DNA from: Calothrix parasitica NIES-267
GTDB lineage: Bacteria > Cyanobacteriota > Cyanobacteriia > Cyanobacteriales > Nostocaceae
Assembly: GCF_002368095.1 (NCBI RefSeq)
Contig: NZ_AP018227.1
Location: 5,670,901-5,734,900, forward strand
Direction: 5' to 3'
Length of the DNA stretch: 64,000 bases
Shown: piece after piece, positions 35,967 to 44,954 of the stretch
How the letters are laid out: the number at the start of each line of letters is the position of its first letter
Position numbering within the stretch: the first letter of the stretch is position 1
Notes under the pieces: generated by a model
Databases searched by the model: none
Seen by the model: the letters and a program-made list of their open reading frames with translations, nothing else
What the model was told of the DNA's origin: nothing
Made by a program: the position numbers and the translations under genes

Positions 35967-36770
35967 ATGCGTGACAATACTAGTACTTTGTGTGAAGAAA
36001 AAGCTGTTACTAAACTAAAACCAGCAGTATATATTGTCGGTGCAGGTCCAGGAGACCCCGACCTACTAACAATTAGAGCGCAAAAGCTACTTCAGCAAAC
36101 CGATGTTGTTTTATTTGCAGACTCTCTAGTCCCTCAAGAAATCTTAGAATTTTGTCGGAAAGATGCCCAAATCATTCGTACAGCTTCCAAAACCCTGGAA
36201 GAAATTGTACCTATGATGATTGAAATTGTCAGAAATGATAAATCGGTTGTGCGTTTGCATTCTGGAGACCCAAGTCTTTACAGTGCCATCCACGAACAAA
36301 TGCAGCAACTCGCACAAGCCGAGATTCCTTTTGAAGTAATCCCCGGTATCAGCGCTTTTCAAGCCGCCGCAGCAAAATTAAATGTAGAGCTGACAGTACC
36401 GGGTTTAGTGCAAACCATTATACTTACCCGTATCAGCGGACGCACGCAGGTACCACCAAAGGAAGAACTAGCATCACTAGCAGCACATCAAGCCAGTCTT
36501 TGCCTGTATTTAAGCGCCCGTCACGTCGAAGATTCCCAAGCAAAACTGTTAGAGCATTATTCTCCCGAAACCCCAGTAGCAATCTGCTTTCGAGTTGGTT
36601 GGCACGACGAAAAAATTATCGTAGTTCCTCTGAGCGAAATAGCAGAAATTACACATAAAGAAAAACTGATTCGCACCACACTTTACATCATCAGTCCCGC
36701 ACTTGGTGAAGCAACAGCCCGGTCAAGATTGTATCACCCAGAGCATTCGCATTTGTTTAGACCAAAGTGA
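35967..36770 (+). CDS. cobM: Precorrin-4 C11-methyltransferase
   Basis: 267 residues from the ATG at 35967; the frame is open to a TTG at 35898, but that part overlaps the leader hairpin region. VYIVGAGPGDPDLLTIRA is the SAM-methyltransferase signature of tetrapyrrole methylases, then VRLHSGDPSLYSAIHEQ and EVIPGISAFQAAAA. It methylates C11 in the corrin ring on the way to cobalamin; the anaerobic-route homolog is CbiF. Length and motifs fit well. No other cob gene is adjacent. Confidence 0.93.
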   Translation: MRDNTSTLCEEKAVTKLKPAVYIVGAGPGDPDLLTIRAQKLLQQTDVVLFADSLVPQEILEFCRKDAQIIRTASKTLEEIVPMMIEIVRNDKSVVRLHSGDPSLYSAIHEQMQQLAQAEIPFEVIPGISAFQAAAAKLNVELTVPGLVQTIILTRISGRTQVPPKEELASLAAHQASLCLYLSARHVEDSQAKLLEHYSPETPVAICFRVGWHDEKIIVVPLSEIAEITHKEKLIRTTLYIISPALGEATARSRLYHPEHSHLFRPK

Positions 36771-36775
36771 TAGAG

Positions 36776-36933
36776 GATGGGGAGATGGGGAGATGGGGAG
36801 ATGGGGAAGAAAAGAGTGAGGGAGTGAGGGAGTGAGGGAGTGAGGGAAAGTCTCATACTCATTACTCATTACTTATTACTTACTACTCCTAACTCCTAAC
36901 TCCTAACTCCTAACTCCTAACTATTTCCAATCC
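36776..36933. repeat. GGGGAGAT, GAGGGAGT and CTCCTAA arrays
   Basis: Three different short tandem arrays in series (36776-36807, 36815-36847 and about 36885-36922) fill the spacer between cobM and the flavin reductase gene. Confidence 0.75.
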
Positions 36934-36997
36934 CCTATTCCCAATCCCCACTCTTCGATAAACTGAACAGTGGAGAAGAAATTAGGTAAATAAACTC

Positions 36998-37480
36998 ATG
37001 TTAGACGAGCAGGCTAAAAAAACGATGTTGCGGAAGATTCCGCACGGGTTATATATCTGTGGAGTTAAGGATGGTGAAGAAGTTAACGGTTTTACTGCTA
37101 GCTGGTTGATGCAGGCTTCTTTTAAACCACCTTTGGTTGTAAATTGTGTCAAAGGAGATTCTATATCCCATGAGATGATTGAAAAGAGTGGGGTATTTGC
37201 TATCAGTTTCTTAGAAGACGGTCAAAAAGACTTAGCAGAAAAATTCTTTAAACCAATGCGTCGTGTTGGTAATAAATTTGAAGACGTTGAATTCGAGCTT
37301 GGTAAAGAAACCGGATGTCCGATTATTAAAGATTCCTTGGGATATATCGAATGTCAAGTAGTCGGTAAAGTAGATAAAGGTGACCATACTGTTTACGTCG
37401 GTGAAGTAATCGCTGCTGGAGTTCACCGTGAAGGAAAACAACTCAACCTCGAAACAACAGGTTGGAATTACGGAGGGTAA
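36998..37480 (+). CDS. Flavin reductase-like, FMN-binding split-barrel protein
   Basis: 160 residues. The split-barrel pattern is seen: IPHGLYICGVKDGEEVNGFTASWLMQASF, PPLVVNCVKGDSISHEMI, FAISFLEDGQKDLAEKF and YIECQVVGKVDKGDHTVYVGEV with the conserved DH. Such proteins bind FMN and reduce it with NAD(P)H, or work as an electron-transfer module; the same domain is fused to the end of cyanobacterial diflavin flavodiiron proteins. Here it stands alone. A MIF-like gene follows on the same strand after 120 bases. Confidence 0.88.
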   Translation: MLDEQAKKTMLRKIPHGLYICGVKDGEEVNGFTASWLMQASFKPPLVVNCVKGDSISHEMIEKSGVFAISFLEDGQKDLAEKFFKPMRRVGNKFEDVEFELGKETGCPIIKDSLGYIECQVVGKVDKGDHTVYVGEVIAAGVHREGKQLNLETTGWNYGG

Positions 37481-37518
37481 TTCAGGTTAAAGGTTAAAGG
37501 TCAAATGTCAAAGGTATT

Positions 37519-37556
37519 TAGGAGTTAGGAGTTAGGAGTTAGGAGTTAGGAGTTAG
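37519..37556. repeat. TAGGAGT heptamer array
   Basis: Five units between the flavin reductase and MIF-like genes, followed by AATCTAAA/AATCCAAA units to 37597. Confidence 0.75.
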
Positions 37557-37600
37557 AAATACTAATCTAAAATCTAAAATCCAAAATCCAAAATCAAATT

Positions 37601-37954
37601 ATGCCTTTCATTAAAGTCCAAAGTTCTATATCTACTCCTCAGAAAGCTGAAGTTGAGGGAATGCTGAAAACTTTGTCGTCTAAACTAGCCAAGCATACTG
37701 GGAAACCTGAATCTTATGTAATGACGGCTTTTGAAGCTGATGTTCCTATGACTTTTGGTGGTAATACTGACCCAGTTTGCTATATAGAAGTCAAAAGCGT
37801 CGGTACTATGAAACCCGAACAAACAAAGTCCATGAGTCAGGACTTTTGCTCGGAAATTAATCAAGCTCTTGGTGTTCCGACCAATCGCATTTATATCGAA
37901 TTTGCCGATGCAAAAGGTGCTATGTGGGGTTGGGACGGTAGAACATTTGGTTGA
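37601..37954 (+). CDS. MIF / phenylpyruvate tautomerase-like protein
   Basis: 117 residues starting MPFIKVQSS, with Pro2 as the expected catalytic base after Met removal. KPESYVMTAFEADVPMTFGG and CYIEVKSVG follow, then the C-terminal RIYIEFADAKGAMWGWDGRTFG, typical of the macrophage migration inhibitory factor family in cyanobacteria. It probably catalyses keto-enol tautomerisation; the natural substrate is unknown. Full length for the family. Confidence 0.9.
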   Translation: MPFIKVQSSISTPQKAEVEGMLKTLSSKLAKHTGKPESYVMTAFEADVPMTFGGNTDPVCYIEVKSVGTMKPEQTKSMSQDFCSEINQALGVPTNRIYIEFADAKGAMWGWDGRTFG

Positions 37955-37973
37955 TTTTTTGCATCTTGATGTA

Positions 37974-37996
37974 GAGACGTAGCAGTGCTACGTCTC
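37974..37996. repeat. Palindrome GAGACGTAGCA-G-TGCTACGTCTC, copy 1
   Basis: Perfect 11-base arms; the flanking TGTA also matches the second copy at 53954-53976. It follows the MIF-like gene and may end its transcript. Confidence 0.65.
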
Positions 37997-38063
37997 CTTA
38001 ACCCCCCTACTAAAATAAATTTAAAATTGAAGTTCAATATATTTGGGATGAAAGGCATCCATA

Positions 38064-38480
38064 ATGGCTAAAGATGTTTTCCATCAACAGGTTAAAAATG
38101 CTTTAATCAAAGATGGATGGAAGGTTACCCACGACCCTTTAACAATTCGTATTAGTGAAGCAGTAAAATTACAAATTGATTTGGCAGCAGAAAACGCTAT
38201 TGCAGCAGAACGAGATTCAGAAAAAATTGCTGTAGAAATTAAAAGCTTTATTGCGGATTCAGATATTAGCGCATTTCATACCGCATTAGGGCAATATCTT
38301 AATTATTGTCAAGCACTTGAAGAGCAAGAACCAAACCGAGTTGTTTACTTAGCCGTTCCCATTGAAACCTACCAGGATTTTTTTCAGCTTTCTTTCATCC
38401 AGCGTGCTTTAAAACGTTATCAAGTAAAGCTAATAATTTATAATCCGAAACTAGAGGAAATTGTGCAATGGATAAGTTAG
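38064..38480 (+). CDS. xisH: XisH-like protein (fdxN element excision controlling factor family)
   Basis: 138 residues. MAKDVFHQQVKNALIKDGWKVTHDPL, LQIDLAAE, IAVEIKSFIADSDISAFHTALGQYLNY are typical of XisH. The D ... E-x-K arrangement (QIDLAAE, VEIKSF) matches a PD-(D/E)XK nuclease-like core. In Anabaena XisH and XisI are needed for excision of the fdxN element by XisF, but many copies exist in cyanobacteria away from any such element. No xisF recombinase or nif gene is near. Overlaps xisI by 13 bases, so they are co-translated. Confidence 0.92.
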   Translation: MAKDVFHQQVKNALIKDGWKVTHDPLTIRISEAVKLQIDLAAENAIAAERDSEKIAVEIKSFIADSDISAFHTALGQYLNYCQALEEQEPNRVVYLAVPIETYQDFFQLSFIQRALKRYQVKLIIYNPKLEEIVQWIS

Positions 38481-38806
38481 AACAATATCGAGAATTTGTG
38501 AAGAAGATTTTAACGGAACACGCTCAAATAGCTACCAGTAATGATGATAACGTCAAGGCAGAGCTAATTTTTGATAGAGAAAATGACCATTATCAATTAG
38601 CTTATGTTGGTTGGAAAGGAGATAAGCGGGTATTTGGTCCTGTAATGCACTTTGATATTCAAAATGGCAAAATCTGGATTCAATACAACGGTACGGAAGA
38701 TTCTGTAGCCGAAAAGTTGGTTGAAATGGGTGTACCAACTTCAGATATAGTTATCGGTTTCCATTCTTCTTTTAAACGCCAATTTACCCGTTATGCGGTT
38801 GGTTAA
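38468..38806 (+). CDS. xisI: XisI-like protein
   Basis: 112 residues. MDKLEQYREFVKKILTEHA, HYQLAYVGWKGDKRVFGPVMHFDI, IWIQYNGTEDSVAEKLVEMGVP and IVIGFHSSFKRQFTRYAVG cover the whole XisI family pattern. It starts inside the end of xisH and is its constant partner. No catalytic residues are known. The pairing of a nuclease-like protein with a tightly overlapping small partner would also fit a toxin-antitoxin or inhibitor arrangement; this is inference. Confidence 0.92.
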   Translation: MDKLEQYREFVKKILTEHAQIATSNDDNVKAELIFDRENDHYQLAYVGWKGDKRVFGPVMHFDIQNGKIWIQYNGTEDSVAEKLVEMGVPTSDIVIGFHSSFKRQFTRYAVG

Positions 38807-38932
38807 ATATTTTTTTATTTGCAAAAATTTGAAAAGATTTAAATTATTTTTAAATCTATATTTCCCCGACAATAAAAACGCCAAATACTCTACCATATAG
38901 ATTCACCGTCTTCTTATTAATACCATCCCACT

Positions 38933-40054
38933 ATGTCTGTTAAATCTGTAGTTTCTTCTAAACCACCCACACCTCAATATCCAAAAATTTCTATCCCTCC
39001 TTTATTAGGAGCATCTCTAGAAGAATTAACTGCTTGGGTACAAGAACAGGGACAACCAGCTTACAGAGGAAAACAGCTACATCAGTGGATATATCAAAGA
39101 GGTGTTCGTTCTTTAACTGATATCACTGTATTTTCTAAACAATGGAGAGAATCTGTAGCGGAAGTTCCCATTGGACGCTCTACTCTACAACATCGTTCTA
39201 CTGCTCCCGATGGTACGGTAAAGTATCTTCTGGAATTGGCTGATGGTGAGATTATCGAAACCGTGGGGATGCCAACTTTCAAAAAATGGGGAAAAAGTCG
39301 GAACCGACAAGCAGATAATCCAGATGGTTTAGAACGTTTAACGGTTTGCGTTTCTACTCAAGTTGGTTGTCCTATGGCTTGCGATTTCTGTGCTACTGGT
39401 AAAAGTGGTTATAAACGAAATCTGACTCGTAGCGAAATTGTTGACCAAGTTTTAACCGTACAAGAAGACTTTGGACAACGAGTTAGTCATATCGTATTTA
39501 TGGGTATGGGTGAACCATTATTAAATGTAGATAATACTTTAAGTTCGATTCAATGTCTCAATAAAGATGTGGGAATCGGACAGCGTAACTTAACTGTTTC
39601 TACGGTAGGTATTCCCGGACGTATTCGTAATTTAGCAAAATATCGTTTACAAGCAACCCTTGCTGTTAGTCTCCATGCACCCAATCAAGAGCTAAGAGAA
39701 GAAATTATTCCCAGCGCTCGTAAATACCCAATCGAAGAATTATTCGCCGAATGTCGCGACTACGTAGAAATGACCGGACGTAGAGTATCTTTTGAATATA
39801 TTTTACTCGCCGGTGTCAACGACCTTCCCGAACACGCGCATCAACTATCGCGCCAGTTACGGGGATTTCAAAGCCATGTAAATTTAATTCCTTATAATCC
39901 CATCGAAGAGGTAGATTATAAACGTCCAAGTTACGACCGCATTCAAAATTTTGTACAAGCATTAGAAAAACACCATACCGCACACAGCGTTCGTTACTCC
40001 CGTGGTTTAGAAACAGACGCTGCTTGCGGACAATTGCGAGCAAGTAAGAAATGA
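38933..40054 (+). CDS. rlmN: 23S rRNA (adenine-2503-C2)-methyltransferase
   Basis: 373 residues. The radical-SAM CxxxCxxC motif is in [20 protein letters not shown], with the GMGEP motif ([13 protein letters not shown]) and the two-catalytic-Cys arrangement completed by the late [17 protein letters not shown]. RlmN methylates A2503 in 23S rRNA and A37 in some tRNAs. The N-terminal 35 residues are a polar extension before the domain ([24 protein letters not shown]). The stop overlaps the following heptamer array. Confidence 0.97.
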   Translation: MSVKSVVSSKPPTPQYPKISIPPLLGASLEELTAWVQEQGQPAYRGKQLHQWIYQRGVRSLTDITVFSKQWRESVAEVPIGRSTLQHRSTAPDGTVKYLLELADGEIIETVGMPTFKKWGKSRNRQADNPDGLERLTVCVSTQVGCPMACDFCATGKSGYKRNLTRSEIVDQVLTVQEDFGQRVSHIVFMGMGEPLLNVDNTLSSIQCLNKDVGIGQRNLTVSTVGIPGRIRNLAKYRLQATLAVSLHAPNQELREEIIPSARKYPIEELFAECRDYVEMTGRRVSFEYILLAGVNDLPEHAHQLSRQLRGFQSHVNLIPYNPIEEVDYKRPSYDRIQNFVQALEKHHTAHSVRYSRGLETDAACGQLRASKK

Positions 40055-40099
40055 GTAATGAGTAATGAGTAATGAGTAATGAGTAATGAGTAATGAGTA
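40053..40099. repeat. GAGTAAT heptamer array overlapping the rlmN stop
   Basis: About 6.5 perfect units starting within the TGA of rlmN. A TTGCTAC array is at about 40155-40193 and covers the end of the small gene at 40180. Confidence 0.8.
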
Positions 40100-40179
40100 G
40101 CGTGTAGAAATAAACTTTTGAGTTAAAGACAATAAGACTAAAGTCAGTAATTTACTTGCTACTTGCTACTTGCTATTTG

Positions 40180-40362
40180 CTACTTGCTACTTGCATAAAT
40201 ACCGGGAGCATAAGCTTCAATAACTTTCCCGGTACGGGTACAGTTAATCATTAAATAATCGCAATCTCCACAGCTTGTGCGACATATTTGTCTGTCAGAA
40301 ATATTATGTCTTTCACATTTACTTCCACAATTCGGACAACAAACTTTTTGGATTGTTTGCAT
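40180..40362 (-). CDS. Small zinc-ribbon protein conserved in cyanobacteria
   Basis: 60 residues with CCPNCGSKCERH and CRTSCGDCDYLMINC giving two Cys pairs, ending GKVIEAYAPGIYASSK. Similar short proteins are frequent in cyanobacteria and are sometimes mislabelled as PriA fragments. It probably binds one zinc; the function is unknown. The last codons lie in a TTGCTAC heptamer tract (YASSK is partly repeat-encoded). Confidence 0.8.
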   Translation of the reverse strand: MQTIQKVCCPNCGSKCERHNISDRQICRTSCGDCDYLMINCTRTGKVIEAYAPGIYASSK

Positions 40363-41123
40363 TTTGTTTTTTTAAACCTCTTATTTCTAATATCTATTTA
40401 ATAAATTGAGTGTATCTAACCGTCATTAATTTTCACTTGCTTAACTTGTGAAAGCTGATAAAAATATAATCAGATATGTTTTTACGTCTATTTTGCTGAA
40501 TAAGCGCTTTAATGTATGTTCTAATTACCATCTTATTTAAAAGCAATTTTCATCTGACTTTATATATCAAACTATGATTTTTGCATAATTTACCTCTTGA
40601 TTTTAAACGAACCCCATCCTTTAGACTTTGAGACCAGTTTACTTTACGTCATTCTAAGATAACTCAAATTCATTCTCTATCTGTAAAAACATTATTATTT
40701 TTTAAGCAAGTTTTAATGATGACAATTTTTTGGTTTAAATAACGAAATATAAAGTTGTGAGAATTATAGAATGCGTCTTAAGATAAAGAAGTAGATATAA
40801 AAATCCCAGATTTTAACAAAATATTCCAAAATATCTAATTAAATTGATTGATTTTATTTGTTATTCTATTAGTAGGTAATGGGTAATGATATCGGGTAAT
40901 TGATAGTTGGCTTCTGCCGTTATCAGTTACCCATATTTTTTTGACTCAGATATAGCTGTTTTCAGGTGATTGCAGCACTAAATTAATTCTTGAAGCTGAA
41001 TAAACAGATAGCCATACTCATACCCAAAAATTGAAGCGTGTTGGGCTGAAGTAAAACCGCTATATTAATTGTTAAATAATGTTAAATGTAGCTAGTTGCT
41101 TAAAATCGCTATAAGTGTAGCGA

Positions 41124-41228
41124 TATAGCAGTTTTCAGTTGGATAGAATACACCCCTCTCCTTGAGAAGGAGAGGGGCTGGGGGTGAGGTCTATCAAAGT
41201 GTATTGCGCTCAACCGAAAAGCGCTATA
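41124..41228. mobile_element. MITE-like element, 105 bp, copy 2
   Basis: Starts TATAGCAGTTTTCAGTTGG and ends as the complement of TATAGCGCTTTTCGGTTGAG. The inside has CCCTCTCCTTGAGAAGGAGAGGG and GGGGGTGAGGTC. It has the same length as the copy at 31551-31655, in inverted orientation. Confidence 0.75.
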
Positions 41229-41255
41229 AGTAGTTAAACATAATCAATTACACAA

Positions 41256-41304
41256 TGTCATTGCGAGTGTAACGAAGTGAAACGAAGCAATCGCAAGGTT
41301 TAGG
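41256..41304. repeat. TGTCATTGCGAG dispersed repeat, copy 1
   Basis: About 49 bases from TGTCATTGCGAGTG to CAATCGCAAGG. The complement of 53823-53868 matches it with two or three differences. Confidence 0.75.
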
Positions 41305-41355
41305 GCTAATTGTATTAGCTTTTAATAAGAGTAAATAATTTTGTTCGCTTACTTA

Positions 41356-41458
41356 TGTAGCATCCCTAAATCATTTGTGAGATTTTAGAAACCCGGTTTT
41401 TTGGAAAAACCGGGTTTCTGGCACCTAGCTTTCTCACGAGTCATGTAGGATTGCTATA
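41356..41458. mobile_element. MITE-like element, 103 bp, copy 1
   Basis: Inverted ends TGTAGCATCCCTAAATCATT and the complement of AGTCATGTAGGATTGCTATA, with the AAACCCGGTTTTTTGGAAAAACCGGGTTT hairpin in the centre. It is nearly identical to 53539-53641. Confidence 0.8.
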
Positions 41459-41671
41459 GCTTAAAAAAATTTTGATAACCGAAATATTTGAATTAGCCGT
41501 TTATTCCTGCTTACAGTTGCATAATTGGTTCTGACATTACCCTAAATAATAATAATGGGATGCTTTGCAAAACCTTTACCAATGATTAAAAATCTTGTTG
41601 GTATCGCTGCATAATTACAGGAAAGACCCATTTTACTGTTATTATTTCTCATGCATTCATAGCGATACAAA

Positions 41672-41926
41672 ATGAATAACGAAAACCATCGCGCTTATTG
41701 GCGAAAAAATGTAGCTTTAATTCGCAATCTTTTAATAGTTTGGGCAACGGTATCCTTAGTATTCAGTATTTTGCTAGTCGAACCTTTAAATACAATCCGT
41801 TTTTTTGGCGTACCCTTCGGCTTTTGGATGGCTCAACAGGGTTCAGTCCTGGTATTTGTGGCGTTAATTTTTATTTACGCCGTGCAGATGGATAAATTAG
41901 ACCGCAAACATAATATAAGAAGGTAG
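41672..41926 (+). CDS. DUF4212 protein, small subunit of sodium/solute symporter
   Basis: 84 residues, two membrane segments. AYWRKNVALIRNLLIVWATVS, then the family motif FFGVPFGFWMAQQGSVLVFV and IYAVQMDKLDRKHNI. Such small proteins are always encoded just before a VC_2705-type sodium/solute symporter, as here (9-base gap), and are thought to be its accessory subunit. Confidence 0.92.
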   Translation: MNNENHRAYWRKNVALIRNLLIVWATVSLVFSILLVEPLNTIRFFGVPFGFWMAQQGSVLVFVALIFIYAVQMDKLDRKHNIRR

Positions 41927-41935
41927 GGAAAAACT

Positions 41936-43612
41936 GTGACGGTTGAAATTTGGACAATTCTGTTTGTCGGTGCTTCGTTTCTAATTTACGTTTATATTGG
42001 TTGGCAGTCTCGCGTTAAAGATAGTAAAGGCTTTTTTGTTGCCGGACAAGGTGTACCCGCTCTAGCGAATGGTGCAGCTACTGCTGCTGACTGGATGTCG
42101 GCTGCTTCGTTTATCTCAATGGCTGGACTAATTTCTTTCTTGGGTTACGATGGCTCAATTTATTTGATGGGATGGACTGGAGGTTACGTACTTTTAGCCC
42201 TACTCTTAGCACCATACTTGAGAAAGTTTGGTAAATACACCGTACCAGATTTTGTTGGCGATCGCTATTATTCGCAATTTGCTAGATTAGTCGCTGTTGT
42301 AGCCGCTATCTTCGTTTCGTTAACCTACGTCGCCGGACAAATGCGCGGTGTTGGTATCGTTTTCAGCCGCTTTTTGCAAGTCGATATCAATACGGGTGTA
42401 ATTATCGGTATGGTAATCGTGGGTTTTTTCGCGGTATTGGGAGGAATGAAAGGAATAACCTGGACTCAAGTCGCTCAATATTGCGTTTTAATCGTTGCTT
42501 ACCTGATTCCAGCAGTTGCAATTGCACTTATACTTACGGGAAATCCAATTCCCCAGTTTGCATTCACCTTCAGCGATATTGCAGATAAATTAAACGGTCT
42601 TCAAGTTGACTTAGGTTTCCAGGAATATACTAAGCCATTCGTCAACAAATCAATGTTGGACGTATTATTTATTACTATCGCTTTGATGGTCGGTACCGCA
42701 GGCTTACCCCACGTAATCGTCAGATTTTATACGGTGCCTAACGTTCGTGCAGCACGCTATTCTGCCGGTTGGGCACTACTATTAATTGCCATACTTTATA
42801 CTACCGCTCCTGCTCTTTCGATGTTTGCTCGCTATAACTTAATTGACTCATTGCACGATAAAACCGTTGCCGAAGTACAGCAGTTAGACTGGGCTAAAAA
42901 ATGGGAAAGTACGGGATTATTAGGCTTTGAAGATAAAAACGGCGATGGGAAATATCAATTAACACCAGACGAAGCATCCAGCGAAATCACAATTGATAGA
43001 GATATCATCGTACTTTCCACCCCAGAAGTCGCTAAACTTGCACCTTGGGTAATTGCTTTAGTAGCCGCAGGAGGTTTAGCAGCAGCATTATCTACAGCAT
43101 CTGGTTTACTGCTGGTAATTTCAAGTTCCATCGCTCACGACGTTTATTTCCGAATGATTAACCCGCATGCATCGGAAAGTAAGCGAGTATTCGTTGGCAG
43201 AATTATGGTAGGTTTTGCCGTAGTAGTAGCTGGATACTTTGGGGTAAATCCGCCCGGATTTGTAGCGCAGGTAGTAGCATTTGCATTTGGTTTAGCAGCA
43301 GCTAGTTTCTTTCCTGCGATATTTTTAGGAATATTTGACAAACGCACTAATAAAGAAGGTGCGATAGCTGGGATGTTAACCGGATTAATTTTCACCACAG
43401 CCTACATTATCGGCGTAAAATTTGCCGGAATGCCCACATGGTTCTTCGGTGTTTCTGCTGAAGGTATTGGTACGTTAGGTATGTTGATTAACCTAACCGT
43501 TACCCTAATAGTTTCCCGTTTAACACCACCACCACCACCAGAAATTCAAGCTTTAGTCGAAGACTTACGCAGTCCAATTGTGGAAGAAGAGACACCGACT
43601 ATGGTGCATTAG
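41936..43612 (+). CDS. Sodium/solute symporter (SSS family, VC_2705 type)
   Basis: 558 residues from a GTG at 41936. About thirteen membrane segments. It has the SSS pattern: FFVAGQGVPALANGAATAADWMSAASF, YVAGQMRGVGIVF and GGLAAALSTASGLLLVISSS near the C-terminal half. This subgroup transports acetate or similar organic acids with Na+, but the substrate is not clear from the sequence. A hydrophilic insertion (residues about 315-360) holds a D-x-N-x-D-G element (DKNGDG), reminiscent of a calcium-binding loop. Operon with the DUF4212 subunit. Confidence 0.93.
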   Translation: MTVEIWTILFVGASFLIYVYIGWQSRVKDSKGFFVAGQGVPALANGAATAADWMSAASFISMAGLISFLGYDGSIYLMGWTGGYVLLALLLAPYLRKFGKYTVPDFVGDRYYSQFARLVAVVAAIFVSLTYVAGQMRGVGIVFSRFLQVDINTGVIIGMVIVGFFAVLGGMKGITWTQVAQYCVLIVAYLIPAVAIALILTGNPIPQFAFTFSDIADKLNGLQVDLGFQEYTKPFVNKSMLDVLFITIALMVGTAGLPHVIVRFYTVPNVRAARYSAGWALLLIAILYTTAPALSMFARYNLIDSLHDKTVAEVQQLDWAKKWESTGLLGFEDKNGDGKYQLTPDEASSEITIDRDIIVLSTPEVAKLAPWVIALVAAGGLAAALSTASGLLLVISSSIAHDVYFRMINPHASESKRVFVGRIMVGFAVVVAGYFGVNPPGFVAQVVAFAFGLAAASFFPAIFLGIFDKRTNKEGAIAGMLTGLIFTTAYIIGVKFAGMPTWFFGVSAEGIGTLGMLINLTVTLIVSRLTPPPPPEIQALVEDLRSPIVEEETPTMVH

Positions 43613-43616
43613 GAAG

Positions 43617-43756
43617 AAGGGGAGAGGGGGAAGAGGGGGTAGAGGGGGAGATGGGGAGACAAGGGGACAAGGGGACTAGGAGAAATTTAATCTATTAGTT
43701 ATTAACTCCTTACTCATTACTCATTACTCATTACTCATTACTCCTTACTCCTTACT
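43617..43756. repeat. GGGGGA-type purine tract and ATTACTC heptamers
   Basis: Purine-rich GGGGAGA/GGGGACAA units up to about 43680, then TTACTCA heptamers (about 43714-43742) and CTTACTC units before the era stop. Confidence 0.7.
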
Positions 43757-43758
43757 CA

Positions 43759-44715
43759 TCATTCCTCAACTCTGTATCCTAATTCCGCCAATCTAATGCG
43801 CGAATGTCGCCATTTTGCTTGTACTCTGACAAATAATTCCAAGTAAACTTTACCTGCAATTAACTTTTGAATTTGTTCTCTTGCTGCACTACCAATTGAT
43901 TTGAGCATTCCTCCACCTTTCCCAATTAGAATACCTTTTTGGGAATCGCGTTCGACGTTGATTGTCGCGAGTACGCGGGTTAATTTTGGTGTTTCTTCTA
44001 CTAAATCGATGCTGACAGCTACTGAATGGGGAACTTCTTCACGAGTTAATAGTAAAATCTGTTCTCGAATTAGTTCACCCATAATAAAGCGTTCGGGTTG
44101 GTCGGTGACTAAATCGGGTGGATAGTACAGCGGTCCTTCTTCTAAATTTTCGATTAATAAATTTTGTACTTTAGGTAATCCATCCCCGGTTTTAGCGGAA
44201 AATTTTACTGTTTCCCATTCCCCAGACTGGGCTAATTCAAAGTAGCTTTCATCTATCGACTGGGAATCTTCCGGCTGATTATCAATTTTATTGATACCTA
44301 AAATTATCGGTGTAGTGGTACGTTCGAGTAGTGAAGCAATATATTTATCACCACCACCACAAACCGAACTACCATCGACTACAAACAATAAAACATCAAC
44401 AGATTCGATAGCGATTTTGGCGTTTCTGACCAAAACTTCTCCCAATTGATGATGGGGTTTGTGAATTCCTGGTGTGTCTACAAAAATCAGTTGTGCTTCT
44501 GGTGTTGATAAAATACCGCGCAATCGATTCCGCGTAGTTTGAGCTACCGGTGATGTAATCGCAATTTTTTGACCAACCAATTGGTTCATTAAAGTGGATT
44601 TACCGACATTCGGACGACCGATAATACCGATAAAACCCGATTTAAATCCAGGAGGAGCGGTGGGAATTAAAACTTCTCCTGGAACAGAAAAGTTATTATC
44701 TTGAATACTATTCAC
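43759..44715 (-). CDS. era: GTPase Era
   Basis: 318 residues. G1 GIIGRPNVGKSTLMN, G2 region TTRNRLRG, G3 VDTPGIHKPHH, G4 LGINKIDN, and the KH domain with ERDSQKGILIGKGGGMLKSIGSAAREQIQ. Era binds 16S rRNA and acts in 30S assembly. The first 25 residues precede the GTPase domain and are slightly longer than in E. coli. All GTP-binding elements are intact. Confidence 0.96.
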   Translation of the reverse strand: MNSIQDNNFSVPGEVLIPTAPPGFKSGFIGIIGRPNVGKSTLMNQLVGQKIAITSPVAQTTRNRLRGILSTPEAQLIFVDTPGIHKPHHQLGEVLVRNAKIAIESVDVLLFVVDGSSVCGGGDKYIASLLERTTTPIILGINKIDNQPEDSQSIDESYFELAQSGEWETVKFSAKTGDGLPKVQNLLIENLEEGPLYYPPDLVTDQPERFIMGELIREQILLLTREEVPHSVAVSIDLVEETPKLTRVLATINVERDSQKGILIGKGGGMLKSIGSAAREQIQKLIAGKVYLELFVRVQAKWRHSRIRLAELGYRVEE

Positions 44716-44954
44716 TTAAAACAATTATCAGTTATCAATACTAGTGGAGCATGTCCCGGAGAGACATATAATTATCACTTATTCTATTTTTCGCTTTGTA
44801 ATGAAAGATAATTTCTATTTAGCAAGATTGTCAAATATAAATATTGTTAATTGCAGCCGTTCAATTAGTGATATAACCTGAATTCATTACTAACAAACTA
44901 AATTAATCCTTTTACTTATTATCTTAGTTCAATTGATGGATATTTTAACTTTAT

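Larger units (their letters stand above)
40363..41671. other. Gene-free stretch of 1.3 kb holding dispersed repeats
   Basis: No convincing frame on either strand. It contains two MITE-like elements (41124-41228, 41356-41458) and a TGTCATTGCGAG repeat (41256-41304). The rest is AT-rich. The part next to 41672 should contain the promoter of the symporter genes. Confidence 0.6.

Noticed and set aside
41256-41304. Attachment site or integrase target
   Set aside because: A common TGTCATTGCGAG-type dispersed repeat with a second copy at 53823; no integrase is nearby.
40363-41671. Possible tRNA or RNA gene in the long spacer
   Set aside because: No cloverleaf, TTCGA loop or CCA-type end found; only palindromic repeats.
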